The translations under genes and the position numbers were made by a program. From Pegoplata infirma (lineage: Eukaryota > Arthropoda > Insecta > Diptera > Anthomyiidae), in the NCBI GenBank assembly GCA_963921195.1, contig OY992537.1, positions 208,385,736-208,449,735 of the forward strand: 64,000 nucleotides of DNA, written 5' to 3'. Shown piece by piece: positions 25,122-37,310 of the stretch (positions within the stretch are counted from its first letter, which is position 1; every line of letters begins with the position of its first letter). The notes under the pieces were generated by a model that ran no database searches, was not told the origin of the DNA, and saw only the letters and a program-made list of their open reading frames with translations.

Positions 25122-25628
25122 AACCGTCCGACAGCCAGTATTGAACATAAACCGGATGATAAAAGTCTGAAAGTATAGATCAAATGAAGTAAAACTGCAT
25201 TTACAGTTTTTCATTTTGTGATCCTGTTTCCTATTAAAGGGACTTCAAAATTTTAAAGGATACATTTTGTAAAATATTTTTGAAATATTTTGTACTTGTC
25301 CTATTTTACTGGTGATGGAAATTAAAAGAGGAGGATCTCCCCTAATTTTTCCATTGTTTATTTTGTCATTTTAGGACAAAAGGATGTGAATAAAGTCATT
25401 AAAAATCTTTATCAAAATATTTTGTTGAACATTTTTAATGATATTGAAGGGTACATTTTTGAAAGGACGTAGCTTACCTCCTTTTTTGATATGTAAAAAT
25501 AATAAAATAGAAAAATTAGTGGCGATCTTGCTCTTTCATTTTCTATCACCAGTGGCATGCTAGGACAAGTACAAATATTAAAAAAATATTTTATTAAACT
25601 TAATCCTCTAAAACTTTGAAGTCCTTTT

Positions 25629-27676
25629 TTTCGAGCTCGTGCAGTTAGAAGGGTTCTTGCGGATCTCAACGTAAATAAGTCACCGGGGCCGGATGGTATA
25701 CCAGCACTGGTACTTAAACAGTGCTCTTCGACGTTGGCGCGTCCACTGGCTAGTCTTTTCATTTTGTCTTACCGTGCGGGAGTTTTTCCCTCTTGTTGGA
25801 AGGTTGCTAATAACCCTGATAACTACCGCCCAATCGCAAAATGCTTAGCGCTCTCGAAGGTGATGGAGAGCATGGTAAATTGCCATCTTGTTAGGTATCT
25901 GGAGGCTAACTCACTTTTAAACGATCGATAGTATGGTTTTCGGAGAACTCGTTCTACCGGGGATCTGTTGGCGCTCCTTTCGGAACGTTGGAGTCGATCG
26001 ATCCACCATTTGAGAGTAAGGTAGTTGCTCTGGATATTTCCAAGGCGTTTGATTGTGTGTGGCATGGTGCGCTCATATCTAAGCTTAAGAGTCCCCGCAC
26101 AACAATGTCGGTGACGTTTTTTTCATACAAATTTGGCATGAAAAAACGCTCGACCGAAAACCGCTTGAATAAAATCAATTTTATTTTTGTGTCGGTTTCT
26201 CTCTCTCTTTTAATTTTTGATATGAAAATGTTACCACATTTTTATAAATATTTCGATTATTTTCGATAAAGTAAACAAAAAAATGTGATCTCTAACAAAA
26301 AAATATAGAAAATTATAAAAAAAAAACAAAAAAAAAACGAATCAATGTGAAAAAATCATATTGATATTAAAAAAAATAATAAAATTAAATAAAAATGTGC
26401 AAAAAAAGTGAAGAAATAATGTGAATATAAACGTTTGACTGAATTTTCCGCTGCCGCCTTTGTTTTTCGCCTATACTCTCCCACGACCGAAACCATCAAC
26501 CGCTCCGACATTGTTGTGCGGGGACTCTAATGCCTTTGGTGTCGGTAATGACTTCTCTCGATTGGTTTCGAGTTTCCTCAGGGATCGTTCTATACGTGTT
26601 TTTATAGATGGGTCCTCATCAGATGAGTTCCAGCTCTAATCGGGGGTACCGCAAGGTTCTGTTCTTTCTCCTACCCTTTTTCTTATTTTTCTTAACGACC
26701 TTCTATGTCAAACTTCAAATCCTATCTACTCTTTTGCAGATGACAGCAACATTTGTCATTCATTTTCCTTTGATCGTAGGCCAAGCCTTATTGAGGTTGA
26801 GGGCAAAAGGCAGATTATGAATGACACACTTAATCAAGACCTGTTGACAATCTCTAAGTGGGGTCTTGCGAATAGGGTCAAGTTTAATGCACGCAAGACC
26901 CAATGTTGTATGTTGACTCATAGAAATGTGGAACCAACAGCGTCATCTAAACATATGGGTGGTATTGGTATTGAGGAATCAGACACTCTTGATGTTCTGG
27001 GCATGAAAATTCAGTGTGATGTCCGTTGGAATAAGCACGTTTTTCAAATGTCGAAAGAAGCATTCAAGTGTCTCGGTTTTTTAAACCGGTGTAAGAAATA
27101 CTTCACCTCATCCGATTTCCTTACTATTTATACCACCTACATCGGACCGAAGATGGAATACAACTCCCATATATGGGCAGGGACTTCAAAGTCTATTTTG
27201 GAGCTCTTGGCCCGTGTGCAAAGGAGGGCGTTGATGCTTATCAATGACACTAGGGTATCCAACTCTATTGACTCATTGGAGCATCGTCGGAATGTGGGTT
27301 GTGTGACTCTGTTCTATCGATATTACCATGGAAAGTGTCCTGCTGAGATAAGTGAACTTATCCCTAGAGCCCGAGTTTTTGTTCGAAACACTCAGCTGTC
27401 TAGTAGATCACATTTGTTTGTTGTCGATTGTCCAGTTGATCGCACAGCGCATTACAGAGAAGGTTCGTTTATCAGTCAGCCGTATGTGGAATAATCTCCC
27501 CGTAGAGGTCTTTCCAGTTTCTTTCAATGTAGATAAATTCAAGTCAAATATACACAAACACTACTCCCTCTTTCCTCCTCCTTATAACCTATTTTCCTGA
27601 AATCAACACAATGCATTGCATTAGTAGGGGCATCCCCTGAGTGTTGGTTCATCGTAAAAAAAAAAAAGGAAAGGAA
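25629..27676 (+). pseudogene. 5'-truncated Jockey/CR1-type LINE, decayed reverse transcriptase
   Basis: Translated pieces in order: KSPGPDGIPALVLK, NPDNYRPIA, LSKVMESMVN, YGFRRTRSTGDLL, VVALDISKAFDCVWHG, GVPQGSVLSPTLF and SFADDSNI (the catalytic FADD box), then thumb and C-terminal sequence to LPVEVFPV and a stop near 27600. These are the ordered motifs of non-LTR reverse transcriptases, which copy RNA into nicked chromosomal DNA. It is dead. The endonuclease half is missing; residues are lost between VAN and NPDN; TAG stands where Gln is expected before YGF (25929). There is a frameshift near 26010, a MITE at 26089-26527, TAA before SGVPQG (about 26637), and a frameshift near 27478. The 3' end has a short non-coding tail and an A-run at 27658-27668. 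Confidence 0.9.
26089..26527. mobile_element. 439-bp Harbinger-like MITE inside the LINE
   Basis: Perfect 23-bp TIRs beginning GAGTCCCCGCACAACAATGT at 26089-26111, complement at 26505-26527. TAA flanks both sides (26086-26088, 26528-26530). Removing the element and one TAA rejoins the LINE frame as ISKL-NAFG, the expected spacing in reverse transcriptases. A 3-bp TWA duplication is typical of PIF/Harbinger. Confidence 0.85.
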
Positions 27677-27906
27677 AGGAAACAGAATCACGAAAAGAAA
27701 AACTATCAATGCTGTTTTACTATATTTAGTCTCTAGTTACAAACGTATATTATACAGTTCGTGTTCAACGACTATTTTTCAGTTTTGTCGGACGGTGTAA
27801 TATTTAATATAAATTATATAGAGTTTTAACTCAAAAATTTGTAATGAAAAAGAGTTTATTCTAGTTCGAGGTCATTTATTGTGTATTACAGGTAATTTTA
27901 ACTCTA

Positions 27907-28187
27907 CCCAGTCGGCAAAAAAAATCACACCTGACATACTGCTGACTCTCCCTTTATAAAATTGCTGACATCTTCATACAATTTTTCAAAATGTCATCAA
28001 TGACATGTCAGCAGTTGGTCAGCGGTTGTTTAAACGAATTGTTAGTGGCCACCGATACTGGTGGACACTGCTGACCAAGTGATGACATGTCATTGATGAC
28101 ATTTTGAAAAATTGTATGAAGATGTCAGCGATTTCATAAAGGGAGAGTCAGCAGTATGTCAGGTGTGAATTTATTTTGCCAACTGGG
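27907..28187. mobile_element. 281-bp TA-flanked palindromic MITE
   Basis: TA at 27905-27906 and 28188-28189. Ends CCCAGTCGGCAAA and, in reverse, CCCAGTTGGCAAA. Long arms follow (CTGACATACTGCTGACTCTC and its complement; AATGTCATCAATGACATGTC and complement), leaving only about 50 unpaired central bases. Confidence 0.8.
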
Positions 28188-28189
28188 TA

Positions 28190-28656
28190 CTTTCTCTTTT
28201 AGGGCATTATCTCAACAAATACTTTGAGTGTGACAAACCGAAGAGTGCTGAAAAGGGTTGGGTGGCATCTTTCGAAAGCTGTCGTCATCTTGAAAATTAC
28301 AAAATTTTTGAATGCAGAAACTCTCAAAGTATTTTTTGGGATATTATCTCCACTTTTCAATAAATCTGTGTGAAATTTAATTATTAAGCTTTTCTTAATT
28401 AAAGGCCTACTGTAATAGTTTTCCAACTCCAAACCACTGTACTCTCTTATGCATTTCAAAGTGCTTAGATTTGTTTAAGAAAACGAAAAACGGAAAGCCT
28501 TTATTAAAATTGTAACCACTAATTTATCCCTTGACAATTGAAGCTGAAAAAAGTAGAAAAAAACACAAATAAGATGAAAAAACAAACTCTAATAAAATTA
28601 AAGACAGCCTGAAATGAAGACGTATTTTCATTAGCACCATGAAAAAGGACAAATAA
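28190..28656. other. Unassigned DNA
   Basis: No supportable gene. The minus-strand frame of 118 residues at 28519-28875 overlaps repeat sequence and has no domain. Confidence 0.4.
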
Positions 28657-29287
28657 CACAGTGCAACACCCAAAATCGGAATGGGATGAAACCAAAAGCA
28701 AATGAAAGTTGACATATTCCATAACAAACCCCTCAAGGCTTTTTTCTAGTTCAGAGCTAGATTTTGTTTTACACGCATTTGAAGTTAGTGTACTTTTATT
28801 ATAATTATAATAATAAATGCTTGGAAACTGTATCAGTGGCGAATGATTAATATTGTAATTGCCTTTAAATAACAATCATACGCAACGGTGTCCAGTGATT
28901 TATATTAATAATTGCCTTTAAATAACAATCATACGCAACGGTGTACAATGGTTTATTTTAATAATTTGGCTATTCAGTAAATAGGTACGGACCGATTGCA
29001 GCAAAATTCATACCAATCATAGCTGAATTAATTTTGAGCTTAAGTTTGGAAACTGGACCCTACATGTCCAATAAGGGCACCACCAGGGGCCTTTAAAGTA
29101 GGACATGTTTAGTACACAAAAACTTTAAATGCTTTAAAATCACCAACTTTAAATGCGTGTTAAATAAAATCTAGCTCTGACCTAAAAAAAAAAGGCCTTG
29201 AGGGTTTTGTTATGGAAAACGTCAGCTTTCATTTACTTTTGGTTTCATCCCATTCCGATTCCGAAAGTTCGATTTTGTATCACTGTG
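28657..29287. mobile_element. CACAGTG-ended inverted-repeat element (possible Transib-like)
   Basis: CACAGTG at 28657-28663 and CACTGTG at 29281-29287. The arms match in reverse, with AATCGGAATGGGATGAAACC shared near 28675-28695 and in complement near 29245-29265, and the CCTCAAGGC/GCCTTGAGG region. Flanking 5-mers AATAA and TAATT do not match, so the insertion boundary is unproven. A 56-bp tandem duplication (ATTGCCTTTAAATAACAATC) starts at about 28857 and 28912. Confidence 0.5.
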
Positions 29288-29292
29288 TAATT

Positions 29293-30319
29293 GAAATCAA
29301 CACAAGATGTCGCTTATATTATTATTATGACTTAATAAAATATGATTTTTCTTAGCTGGAATACAAAAATAATTCAAGAAAATATTTTCTTTGTGGAAGA
29401 GTAAGGGTAAAATTATATTTTCCTACTTCTGCCTCACAAACATAAAGTCTTTACTTGAGAACATTTGTATTTTTCCACCCCCAGTTTTTGACAGCTTATG
29501 TTTATGCAATCAGTGGCTAATTTGCTTAATTTTTGTTTATTTTGGAGTTTTGCATTTCTGTGTTTTGCCTTACAATAAGTTCAGCCTGTTGGAATTAATC
29601 CTTCTTGTAACCTTTTAATTTAATTTTTCAAAAAAAAAAAATTTTTATACCCGTTGTTATGCACAGAAAAAAATATGGAAGAAAAAAATTTGAGTAATCA
29701 CTTGTATAAATTTAAAAAAAAAATTGAGTAATTTTTTAATTGACGCAATTAAAAATTTACTCAAAAACTTTTAAAACAATTTAAGTAAATAATTTAATAC
29801 AAATTAATTTTTTTGTTTATTCTCTTAATTTTTACAATTCTCATTTAGTTTACATTTTTTGTATAAGTACTTATGCCTACACTCAATGAATTATGTAGGT
29901 TAATTCCAGTGAATATTCACTTAAAACAAATGAAATTTTATTTAAAAACCATTCCACTGTTTTTTCATTAAAAATAAAATCATTTCATTTGGGGGGGGAG
30001 ATTTTTTACCAAAAATATACAAAAGTTTGGGTGGAAGCAGAGGGGGGGGGGGTGGTTTTTGTTTGTGAATTTTTGTGTATACTTTGAATATTAAGGAACA
30101 AATTGAAAATCAAAAGTTTTTTTTTTAAATGCGGATCCAGCTTTTGGATTTGGGTGAAAATTTTTTTATATTCAAAAAAATTTTTAAGATTTACTTTATA
30201 AATAAGGCCGTTGATAGTCAAATAAAAAAAAATTGTTGTTCTATTCGTAGATCGAATAGAAAATATCTTAGATTCAAAATTTTTCGCATAGAAAATCTCT
30301 CAGAGTTTTTAAACTTTAT
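29293..30319. other. Unassigned AT-rich DNA
   Basis: G-runs lie at 29991-29998 and about 30042-30052. The 75-residue open frame at 29391-29618 has no recognised domain. No gene is supported. Confidence 0.45.
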
Positions 30320-32250
30320 TTTATAGAAATAATCTGAGATTCTGAGACATTCTTTCTATAGAAAATTTCTCCGAATTCTAATATACTTTTCTTATAAAAA
30401 ATCCTTGAAATAATTCTTATATTTTTTTTATACAAAAATTCTCAGATCCTGAAACATATTTCGTAAATGAAAATTATCAGATACTTAAAAAGTAGCATGT
30501 TCTATTTTATAAAGACATTTTGATACACTTTCCCAAATTTAAAATCTGAAATTTTATGGTATTTAATTTTACGGTTTTATTGCCATCTAATGATTTTCAA
30601 TGACATTTCCTAGGTTCTCAAAAATTTTTTAAATATTAAAATTATTATTGTTGGACACAATTTTAAAAGAAAAATCTCCATATTCCGAAACACATTTCCT
30701 ATAGAAAAATTCTCAGAAACTTCCGACAGAAAAATGTTTAGATTCTGAGAGATTTTTCATTCAAAATAGTTTTCTATAGAAAAGTTCTAAAACATTTTTC
30801 CTACACTCAAAAAAAACTGTAGTTGTTAGCAAAAAAAGCTTTTAAACCTACAAGAAAATTTGCTGATTTTGAACCCACAATTTTTATGGTAAAGTTTTCA
30901 AAAATGTTTTGTCAAAAATTAGTTAACGGAAATTTTTTTTATTTCAACTTATTGTTAGTTCATACACATTTGAGGACCCCATTGGTTTCAGACTCGATAG
31001 GTCCAGACCCTGATGGGCATCGACCTAGTAGGGTTTCTTAAAAATTATCACAGTTTTTGATCCAAAATTTGCGTCCGTTTCGCTATACCTTGCTTAGTTT
31101 TTGAGATACATGATTTTAGGGAACCACTGGGGTTTTGAGAATTAAAAAACTCGATAACTTCAAAAATATTACTCGGAGAGCTTTTGGTTATTGTTCTACG
31201 TGTTAAGGGCTACAAAAATGATTTTGGACTTTTTGTCGTGTCGGCAATATTTACCGAGATATGAGCATTTTAAAATTTTCGGTAATATTAACTTTTTTGG
31301 ATCCAAAGTTAGGACCCATTAGGGTCCACACATGTGAAGAGGACCGGCGATATTTTGGAGAGCCCGAGAACTAAAAATGGCCTCCATTTTGCTCTATCTG
31401 GCTTAGTTTCCGAGATAGCGCCATTTTAGTTTTCTGAAAATAAAAGAAAAATTACCATTTATTTTGCTAATATTAGCAAAAAAGCTTGTAAAAATTTGGT
31501 CAACTCAAGTTTAAATTTAGCAAAAAAAATTAGTTCAAATTTGTTTAAAATTGCTAATGCTCTAAATGAAGTTTACAAGATATTTTTGCTAACATGCTAA
31601 TCTCAACTAAAAATTTGCTAAAGGTTAGCTTACTAGCATTAGCAAAAAAAATTAGTAAATCTACTAATGTATTATTTTAAGTGTATAAGAAAATCACGGA
31701 TTTTGATAAACATTTCCTATAAAATTCGCAGATTCTTAAAAATGTGTAAAACAAAGAGATTTTCATGTTCGTAAAATATTTTCTATAAAAATAATTCTAA
31801 GATTCGGAAATATATTTCCGCATAGAAAACTAAGATTCTGAGACGTTTTTTCCGTAGAAATGTTATCCGATTCTGAGAAATTTATTTGTAAAAAAATTCT
31901 TGTCAGATTCTGAAACATTTTTTCTAAGGAAAAATTCTCAGTTGCTGAGGAATTTTTTATAAAGAAAAGTTTTTAGACATTTTTCCTAAAATTTGAGAAA
32001 AATTTTTAATCAAAAAATTCTTACATTCAGAGTCAAATACATAAGTATCAAGATATTTTCTAAAGATAAAGTCTTGAATCCTGAGACATTTTTCTATAAA
32101 AAATATTTGAGATAATACTTTTTTTTTAGAAAATGATAAGGCAAATCATTTGACTAGAAAATGTCCACGACTCTATTGAAATTTAAGTTTATCAAATGAA
32201 ATTTCATAAATTTTGAAACATTTTATCCTAAGGATGTAAAAAATTTCTTA
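30320..32250 (+). repeat. Worn satellite A-like region, interrupted by a MITE
   Basis: Irregular copies of AGATTCTGAGACAT and CTATAGAAAA at roughly 30-40 bp spacing, much diverged. A TA-flanked element at 30804-31683 splits it; the sequence on the two sides joins back into a satellite-like unit. It looks like an old, no longer homogenised array. Confidence 0.75.
30804..31683. mobile_element. TA-flanked 880-bp MITE in worn satellite
   Basis: TA at 30802-30803 and 31684-31685. Ends CACTCAAAA and, read in reverse, CACTTAAAA. This fits Tc1/mariner-type insertion into TA. The interior (30950-31440) contains GC-richer sequence with words such as AGACCC and GGCCTCCATTTTGCT but no open reading frame of note. 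Confidence 0.65.
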
Positions 32251-32326
32251 GAATAAAGGCTCTGTTTGCTGACGTAAATCATCAGAACACATATAACTGT
32301 CCTCATTGTTTTTTAACATCCTGGAT

Positions 32327-32405
32327 ATTTTCTTTCTTTTTGCCTTTCCCTTTCTTTTCTCCTTTCTTTTTTTCTTTCTTCTTTTTTTCCTTTTTTTCCT
32401 TTTTA
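32327..32405 (+). repeat. Polypyrimidine tract (about 79 bp)
   Basis: Almost only C and T, with one G near 32342 and a few A at the edges. Long homopyrimidine runs of this kind can form triplex DNA, but nothing here shows a function. Confidence 0.8.
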
Positions 32406-32624
32406 TCTAAAAACTTTTAAATTTTAATTAAATTGTTTGGTATACAGTTAATAATTTTTTTTTTTAAAGTTTACTCTATACTATTAAATCGTTTTAAATA
32501 GTATTAAAAATTTACTAAAAATTTTTTTTTTTTGAATCCAAGAAATATTTGCTTATAATTTTGTTTCAAGATGACTTTCGTGTTCTTTGGTGAATCGATA
32601 AAATCTAACTATACCACCGTCCGA

Positions 32625-33219
32625 CAAAAATGAGAAAAGTCGTTAAACATGAAGTGGATAATATACGTTTGAAACTAGAGATTAACTGTAGTAAAACTGC
32701 ATTTACAGTTTTTCTTTTTGTGATCCTGTTTCCTTTTAAAAGGACATCAAAGTTTTAGAGGATTAAATTTTTTACGATATTTTTTCAATATTTGTACTTG
32801 TCCTAGGATGCCACTGGTGATAGCAAATGAAAGACGAGGATCTTCCCAAATTTTCCTTTATTATTTTAACATATCAGGAAAAAGGAGGTAAGTTATGTCC
32901 TTTCAAAAATGTATCCTTCAATATCATTTACAGTTTTAATCAAAATAGGTTGATAAAGTTTTCAAATAACTTTATTCGCATCCTTTTATCCTGATATGGC
33001 AAAATAAAAACAATTAGGGGAGATCCTCCTCTTTCATTTGCCATCACCATGTCATCCTAGGACAACTACAAATATTTTAAAAATATTTTACAAAATGTAT
33101 CCATTAAAAGGAAATAGGATCACGAAATGAAAAGCTGTAAATTCAGTTTTACTTCATTTGATCTCTACTTTCAGACGTATATAATCGTATTCATTTTTAA
33201 TATTGAATGTCAAACGGTG
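32625..33219. mobile_element. CACCGTCC foldback element, clean copy (595 bp)
   Basis: Ends CACCGTCCGACA and (reverse) CACCGTTTGAC. The two halves are nearly complementary: GTGATCCTGTTTCC with GGAAATAGGATCAC, TTGTACTTGTCCTAGGATGC with its counterpart near 33050, and AGGACATCAAAG with the right arm. No open frame. Flanking 8-mers do not match, so the superfamily is unknown. Confidence 0.75.
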
Positions 33220-33227
33220 TTATTTAT

Positions 33228-33494
33228 CCTTAATCGATTAAAGACATTCTAAAAATATAATTATTTCTGCTCGAAACTTTTGTGGGGGTTTATATAAAGA
33301 ATTAATTTATTTTATAAATAAATTGTATTACATAAGTGCAAAAACCGTAACAAATAAAATTTGAGAACATTTATCATGAGTGAGAACTTTTACACCTCTA
33401 CATTTTTTCTGAATATACCAAAAACATATTTTCACTTCCTAAGAAGGTTTTCAAGCAATATTTCATGCCATTATGTGAAATTGATGATACATAT
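33228..33494. other. Unassigned AT-rich DNA
   Basis: No gene or repeat recognised. Confidence 0.4.
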
Positions 33495-33496
33495 TA

Positions 33497-33995
33497 GGTT
33501 CGTTCCACAACGTTACCGCGGGTGCCCGCGTGTACCCAAACCAGCCCGAAAACGTTCCCGTACGCAAAAATTGGGTAAATGAGAGAGTTTTTGAGAGAAT
33601 AAATTACTTTCTCATTTTTCCGAACTTACCCGCACTTTTTTTTTTCGGGTAAATTGGTAACAGTCAGATGTTGAAAAAACAGCTGATTTTTTTTGTGAAG
33701 CTAAATTGGAAATTTTAATAAAATAAAGAACTAAATCAAGGCTATGTGTTATTTCAATACAAAAAAAGATAATTTATTATTAAAATAAACTTTTACAATT
33801 AGTTTTCTTGTTTAAAGTAATTTTTCTTACGAAAATATTTTAGCGTTATTGGTTTGTTTACATTTTCTAATATTTTGGGCTTAAAATGTGGTTTTTAGCG
33901 TTCCCGTACTATTGTGCGTTTTTGTGGTATCGTGAGAGGTATTTTGATTTTCTCTCATTTTACCGAACTTTACCCGGAAAGTTCTGGAACACACC
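33497..33995. mobile_element. 499-bp TA-flanked MITE, GGTTCGTTCC ends
   Basis: TA at 33495-33496 and 33996-33997. Ends GGTTCGTTCCACAACGTTAC and, in reverse, GGTGTGTTCCAGAACTTTCC. Further complementary words CTCTCATTT/AAATGAGAG and GGGTAAA/TTTACCC lie inside. Probably Tc1/mariner-type. Confidence 0.65.
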
Positions 33996-34030
33996 TATTT
34001 TTACCGTAACTTTTTATTTTGATGATTCTT

Positions 34031-34530
34031 ATTCCCCCCAACCACAGTATGGGGTATACTCACTTTGTCATTCCGTTTGTAACACATCAAAATATCGGTC
34101 GGGGACCCCATAAAGTATATATATTATTGATGCATAATCGATTCTAAGACATTCTCTGAATGTCCGTCCGTCCGTCTGTCTGTGGATAAAACAATGCAGT
34201 TCAAAACAAAACAGCTAGACTCCTGAAGTTTGGCACAAATATGTCTCATCCTCATAGGCAGGTTAAGTTCGTGAATAGGCAGGTGGAAAAAATTTCCCCC
34301 TTGAAAAACTGAACCAACGTCTCAAAAAATACAATTTTTTAATTGTTTTTTTGTTAAATAAATGAAACATTTGGTATATTTATTGCGATGGGAAGATGCT
34401 CTCAATGTCCCCCACTGACCCCATCACGCCCCCCCCCGCCAAAAAAACGCCCCAGACAATTTTTTTTATTTTATTTTTTTTTACATTTTGGAGGGTATAA
34501 AAGATTCGGCTCAGCTGAGTTTAAATTCAA
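34031..34530 (+). repeat. TATACCC-family repeat
   Basis: Begins CCCCAACCACAGTATGGGGT, contains GTCATTCCG, ATCGGTCGGGGACCCC and (GTCC)n near 34158-34180, and ends GGAGGGTATAAAAGATTCGG near 34490. The terminal hairpin reads TTCGGCTCAGCTGAG, partly decayed. Confidence 0.75.
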
Positions 34531-35005
34531 CAATCTGAATCATTTAAACAATTTCAATAATCTTACATTCGTAGAATTTCGTAAAAAAGCCACAAGCGCG
34601 ACCTTAAGGTATTATTTTAAAAAATCCCAAAAAAAACGAAACTTTTTTCATTAAAAGGAACAAATTTAAGTGGTAAGACTTAAAAAAAAGCACAAAAAAC
34701 TTTTTTTCTGGGCACTCTAATGTTGATGCATTCTTTCATGATCTTAATAAACTGATGGGCTAAAAAACACCAAATTTTTGTTGAAGACCGCCCTTGTGGT
34801 GTAGGGTATAGTTAAAACTAATATTAACAAATTGATTTCGATACGAGTTGAAATATCTGATAAAAAAATGTATGAATAAAACATCAAAACAAGATAAGAT
34901 CTTCTTAAAAATGTTCACACACACATTTTTATGGAGTTTTATCGTCACTAGCAAACGGGTAGCATCAACTAGCAGCTTCCGATATTATTTTTATTTTTGT
35001 CACAT
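34531..35005. other. Unassigned DNA
   Basis: A GTGGTGTAGGGTATAG word near 34795 is the end of the repeat family also seen near 19960. No gene. Confidence 0.45.
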
Positions 35006-35250
35006 TATTAATTTTTATACACTCCAAAAACAATATCGGGGTATACTTACTTTGCTACTCCGTGTGTAACGCATCGAAATTTTGGTCTAGTAGCCAATAC
35101 AGTGCATATAATATTGATTTATGATTGATTCTGTGGAACCCCCGAGTCGGTTCACAATATAAGATATAAACCCTTGTAGTTTGAGACGATTTTGTCTTAT
35201 GATCATAGGCTCGTTAAGCTCTGAAATGGGAAAAAATCGGAACAGGGAAC
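35006..35250 (+). repeat. TATACCC-family repeat, partial
   Basis: Has the ATACACTCC start, GGGGTATACTTAC, GTAACGCATCGAAAT and a GGTTAAG-region counterpart, but lacks the 3' hairpin. Confidence 0.6.
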
Positions 35251-35799
35251 AAAAGTTCTTTCTCGAAACTCTAAAGCTTCCTCAGAAAAAATCCATTTTT
35301 ATACCCTCCAACTACAGTATGTTATTCCTTTTGTAACGCATCGAAATATCAGTCAGGGACCCCATAAAGTATATATTAGGGTTCGTTTGGGAACTATTTC
35401 GCTTTATTTGTTTATTGAGTATTATCATTTTTTTGAAGGATGTAGGGGAGCTATGGTCCCAGGCAGGCACGTACGCAGGAATTTATTTTGGGGGGGGCCC
35501 AAAAAATTATTTTTTTTTCAAAATTTTGTTTTTTCGCTTGAACATTTTTTCACTTACATTTTTTTTACATTTTTAGAAAACAAAACATTTATTTTAAATT
35601 TAAGATAAAAAAGGAGTATTTTTTTTTTTTTAAAGAATTTGAAAATTTAGGCAACTTTTCTTTAAAAAATCTCAAAAATACCTTACGAGTAAAAACTGAA
35701 AACTATGGGACACCTTTTTGAATTGTTCATAAATTTTTTCATAGTTTTTTGATTATAAACCATATTTATGCAGAAAACTTCAAAGAGCATTTTTGGTAT

Positions 35800-37310
35800 A
35801 CAAAATTCTCCAATTCTAAGATACATATCATCGTAATAAAATCAAAGATACTGAAACATTTTTGGAACGAAAGACTCCTTATATTTTAGGAAATATTTTT
35901 AGTTCTACAGTTTTTAAACACAAAACATTATAACTCCTAGACATTTAAACCATAGAAAATTTTTTACTTTACTTACGATTTAAAACATTTTTCGCATAGA
36001 AAATTTTCAAATTTTGAGACATTTTTTGTACAGGAAAACTCTAAAACTCTGAGCAATTTTTCGTGTAGAAAAATTCTCCGATTATAAACATTTTTCGTAT
36101 AGAAAAATTCTTAGATTCTGAGACATTTTTTGTATAGGAAAACTCTGAGGTTTTAAGAAAAAGGTGTTTTCATTTTGAGACATTTTACTTATAGAAAAAT
36201 TCTTCATTTCTGAAACATTTGTCGTGAAGAAAAATTCTTAGATTCTGAGTTATTTTTAGTACAGAAAAACTTTCAGATTCTAAGACATTTATGGTGTAGA
36301 AAAAGCTCTCAGCTTTTGAGACACTTTTCGTAAAAAAAAAAAAATAGACTCTGAGACTAATTTATTATATTTTTTCGGCGTAAGCCAAGTGTATTTAATT
36401 TGTTGTTTGTGTTTTTCTGATTGAAGAAGAAAATTGTGTCTTCTAAAGATTAAATTAAATGTGGATTTACCCTAGACCATGGTTTCTGTAGCCACTTCTA
36501 CGTCATCAGTAGGCAATTACATTAAATTGATTATTTGATATTTGCTAGAAAAATTCTTTATATGTTTTTTTATCAACAGACTAGCCTGACATGAGCTTCG
36601 AACCTGTGTCGTTAAATCACTCATGTTTTGTAAGCCGAAGCCATAACCACTAGGCTATACTCGGTGTATAAACATCAGTGACTAAACGTCGTTTGTTTTT
36701 AACTCACAGTAGGTTTCGTGTGTGACGTATGCAGAAATTTTTCGTATGGAAAATTTTGAGATTATCTGAGACATTTTTCGTATGGAAAATTTTGAGATTA
36801 TCTGAGACATTTTTTGTATTGAAAAATTCTCAGATTCTGAAAAATTTTTCGCATTGAAAAATTCTTAGATTCTGAGATATTTTTCGTATAGTTAATTTGT
36901 CTATACGAAAAATCTCAGATTTGTATAGAAAATTTCTGAGATCCTGAGACATTTTTGCATAGATGAATTCTCACATTTTTCGTACAGAAAAATTTATTTT
37001 AAGAAAAATATTTCAAATTGGTATAGAAAAATTTCAAGATTCTGATACACTTTTCGTATAGATTTTTCCGATTCTGAATGATTTTTCGTAAAGAAAATAC
37101 ACTGATTATAAGACGTTTTTTGTATAGAGAAATTCTTTGATTCTAAAATATTTATCGTACAAAAATAGAATGAAAGCAATTATTATGATCTTTAAAAATC
37201 TCTTATCCATTTATTGAATGAGAAAATAAATAGATTCTGAGATATTTTTGTAAAGAAAAGTTCTTAAATTCACAATATTTTTTGTCAATAAAATTTTTTC
37301 AGTTTTATTT
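35800..37310 (+). repeat. Worn satellite A-type units inside the hAT-like element
   Basis: Repeated AGATTCTGAGACATTTTT with CGTATAGAAAAATTC linkers, about 35 bp apart but diverged from one another. The cores and linkers match satellite A except for a CGTATAG linker. The 36361-36663 SINE interrupts them. Confidence 0.8.
36361..36663 (-). mobile_element. tRNA-derived SINE, copy 1
   Basis: Read on the minus strand, a tRNA-like head holds an A box (TAGCCTAGTGGTTATGG, 36641-36657) and a B box (GGTTCGAAGCT, 36594-36604), the internal promoter parts of RNA polymerase III. A body of about 210 bp follows and matches copy 2 at 39182-39436 closely. SINEs of this type are copied by LINE machinery. Lies inside the hAT-like element. 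Confidence 0.75.

Larger units (their letters stand above)
25122..27797. mobile_element. CACCGTCC foldback element containing a LINE
   Basis: Left end AACCGTCCGACAGCC near 25122, right end GTCGGACGGTG ending at 27797. Without the LINE (about 25629-27676) it is about 620 bp, close to the clean copy at 32625-33219. The LINE broke the right arm at a TCCTTTT/AAAAGGA junction that is continuous in the clean copy. No TSD could be read. Confidence 0.75.

Noticed and set aside
25988..26269. Open frame of 93 residues crossing from LINE into the MITE
   Set aside because: It fuses a reverse transcriptase piece to transposon sequence and exists only because of the insertion.
28519..28875. 118-residue minus frame
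   Set aside because: Overlaps an inverted-repeat element, with no domain or promoter evidence.
36582..36663. Functional tRNA gene
   Set aside because: A and B boxes are present, but the head continues into a SINE body shared with a second copy, and the cloverleaf stems are imperfect.
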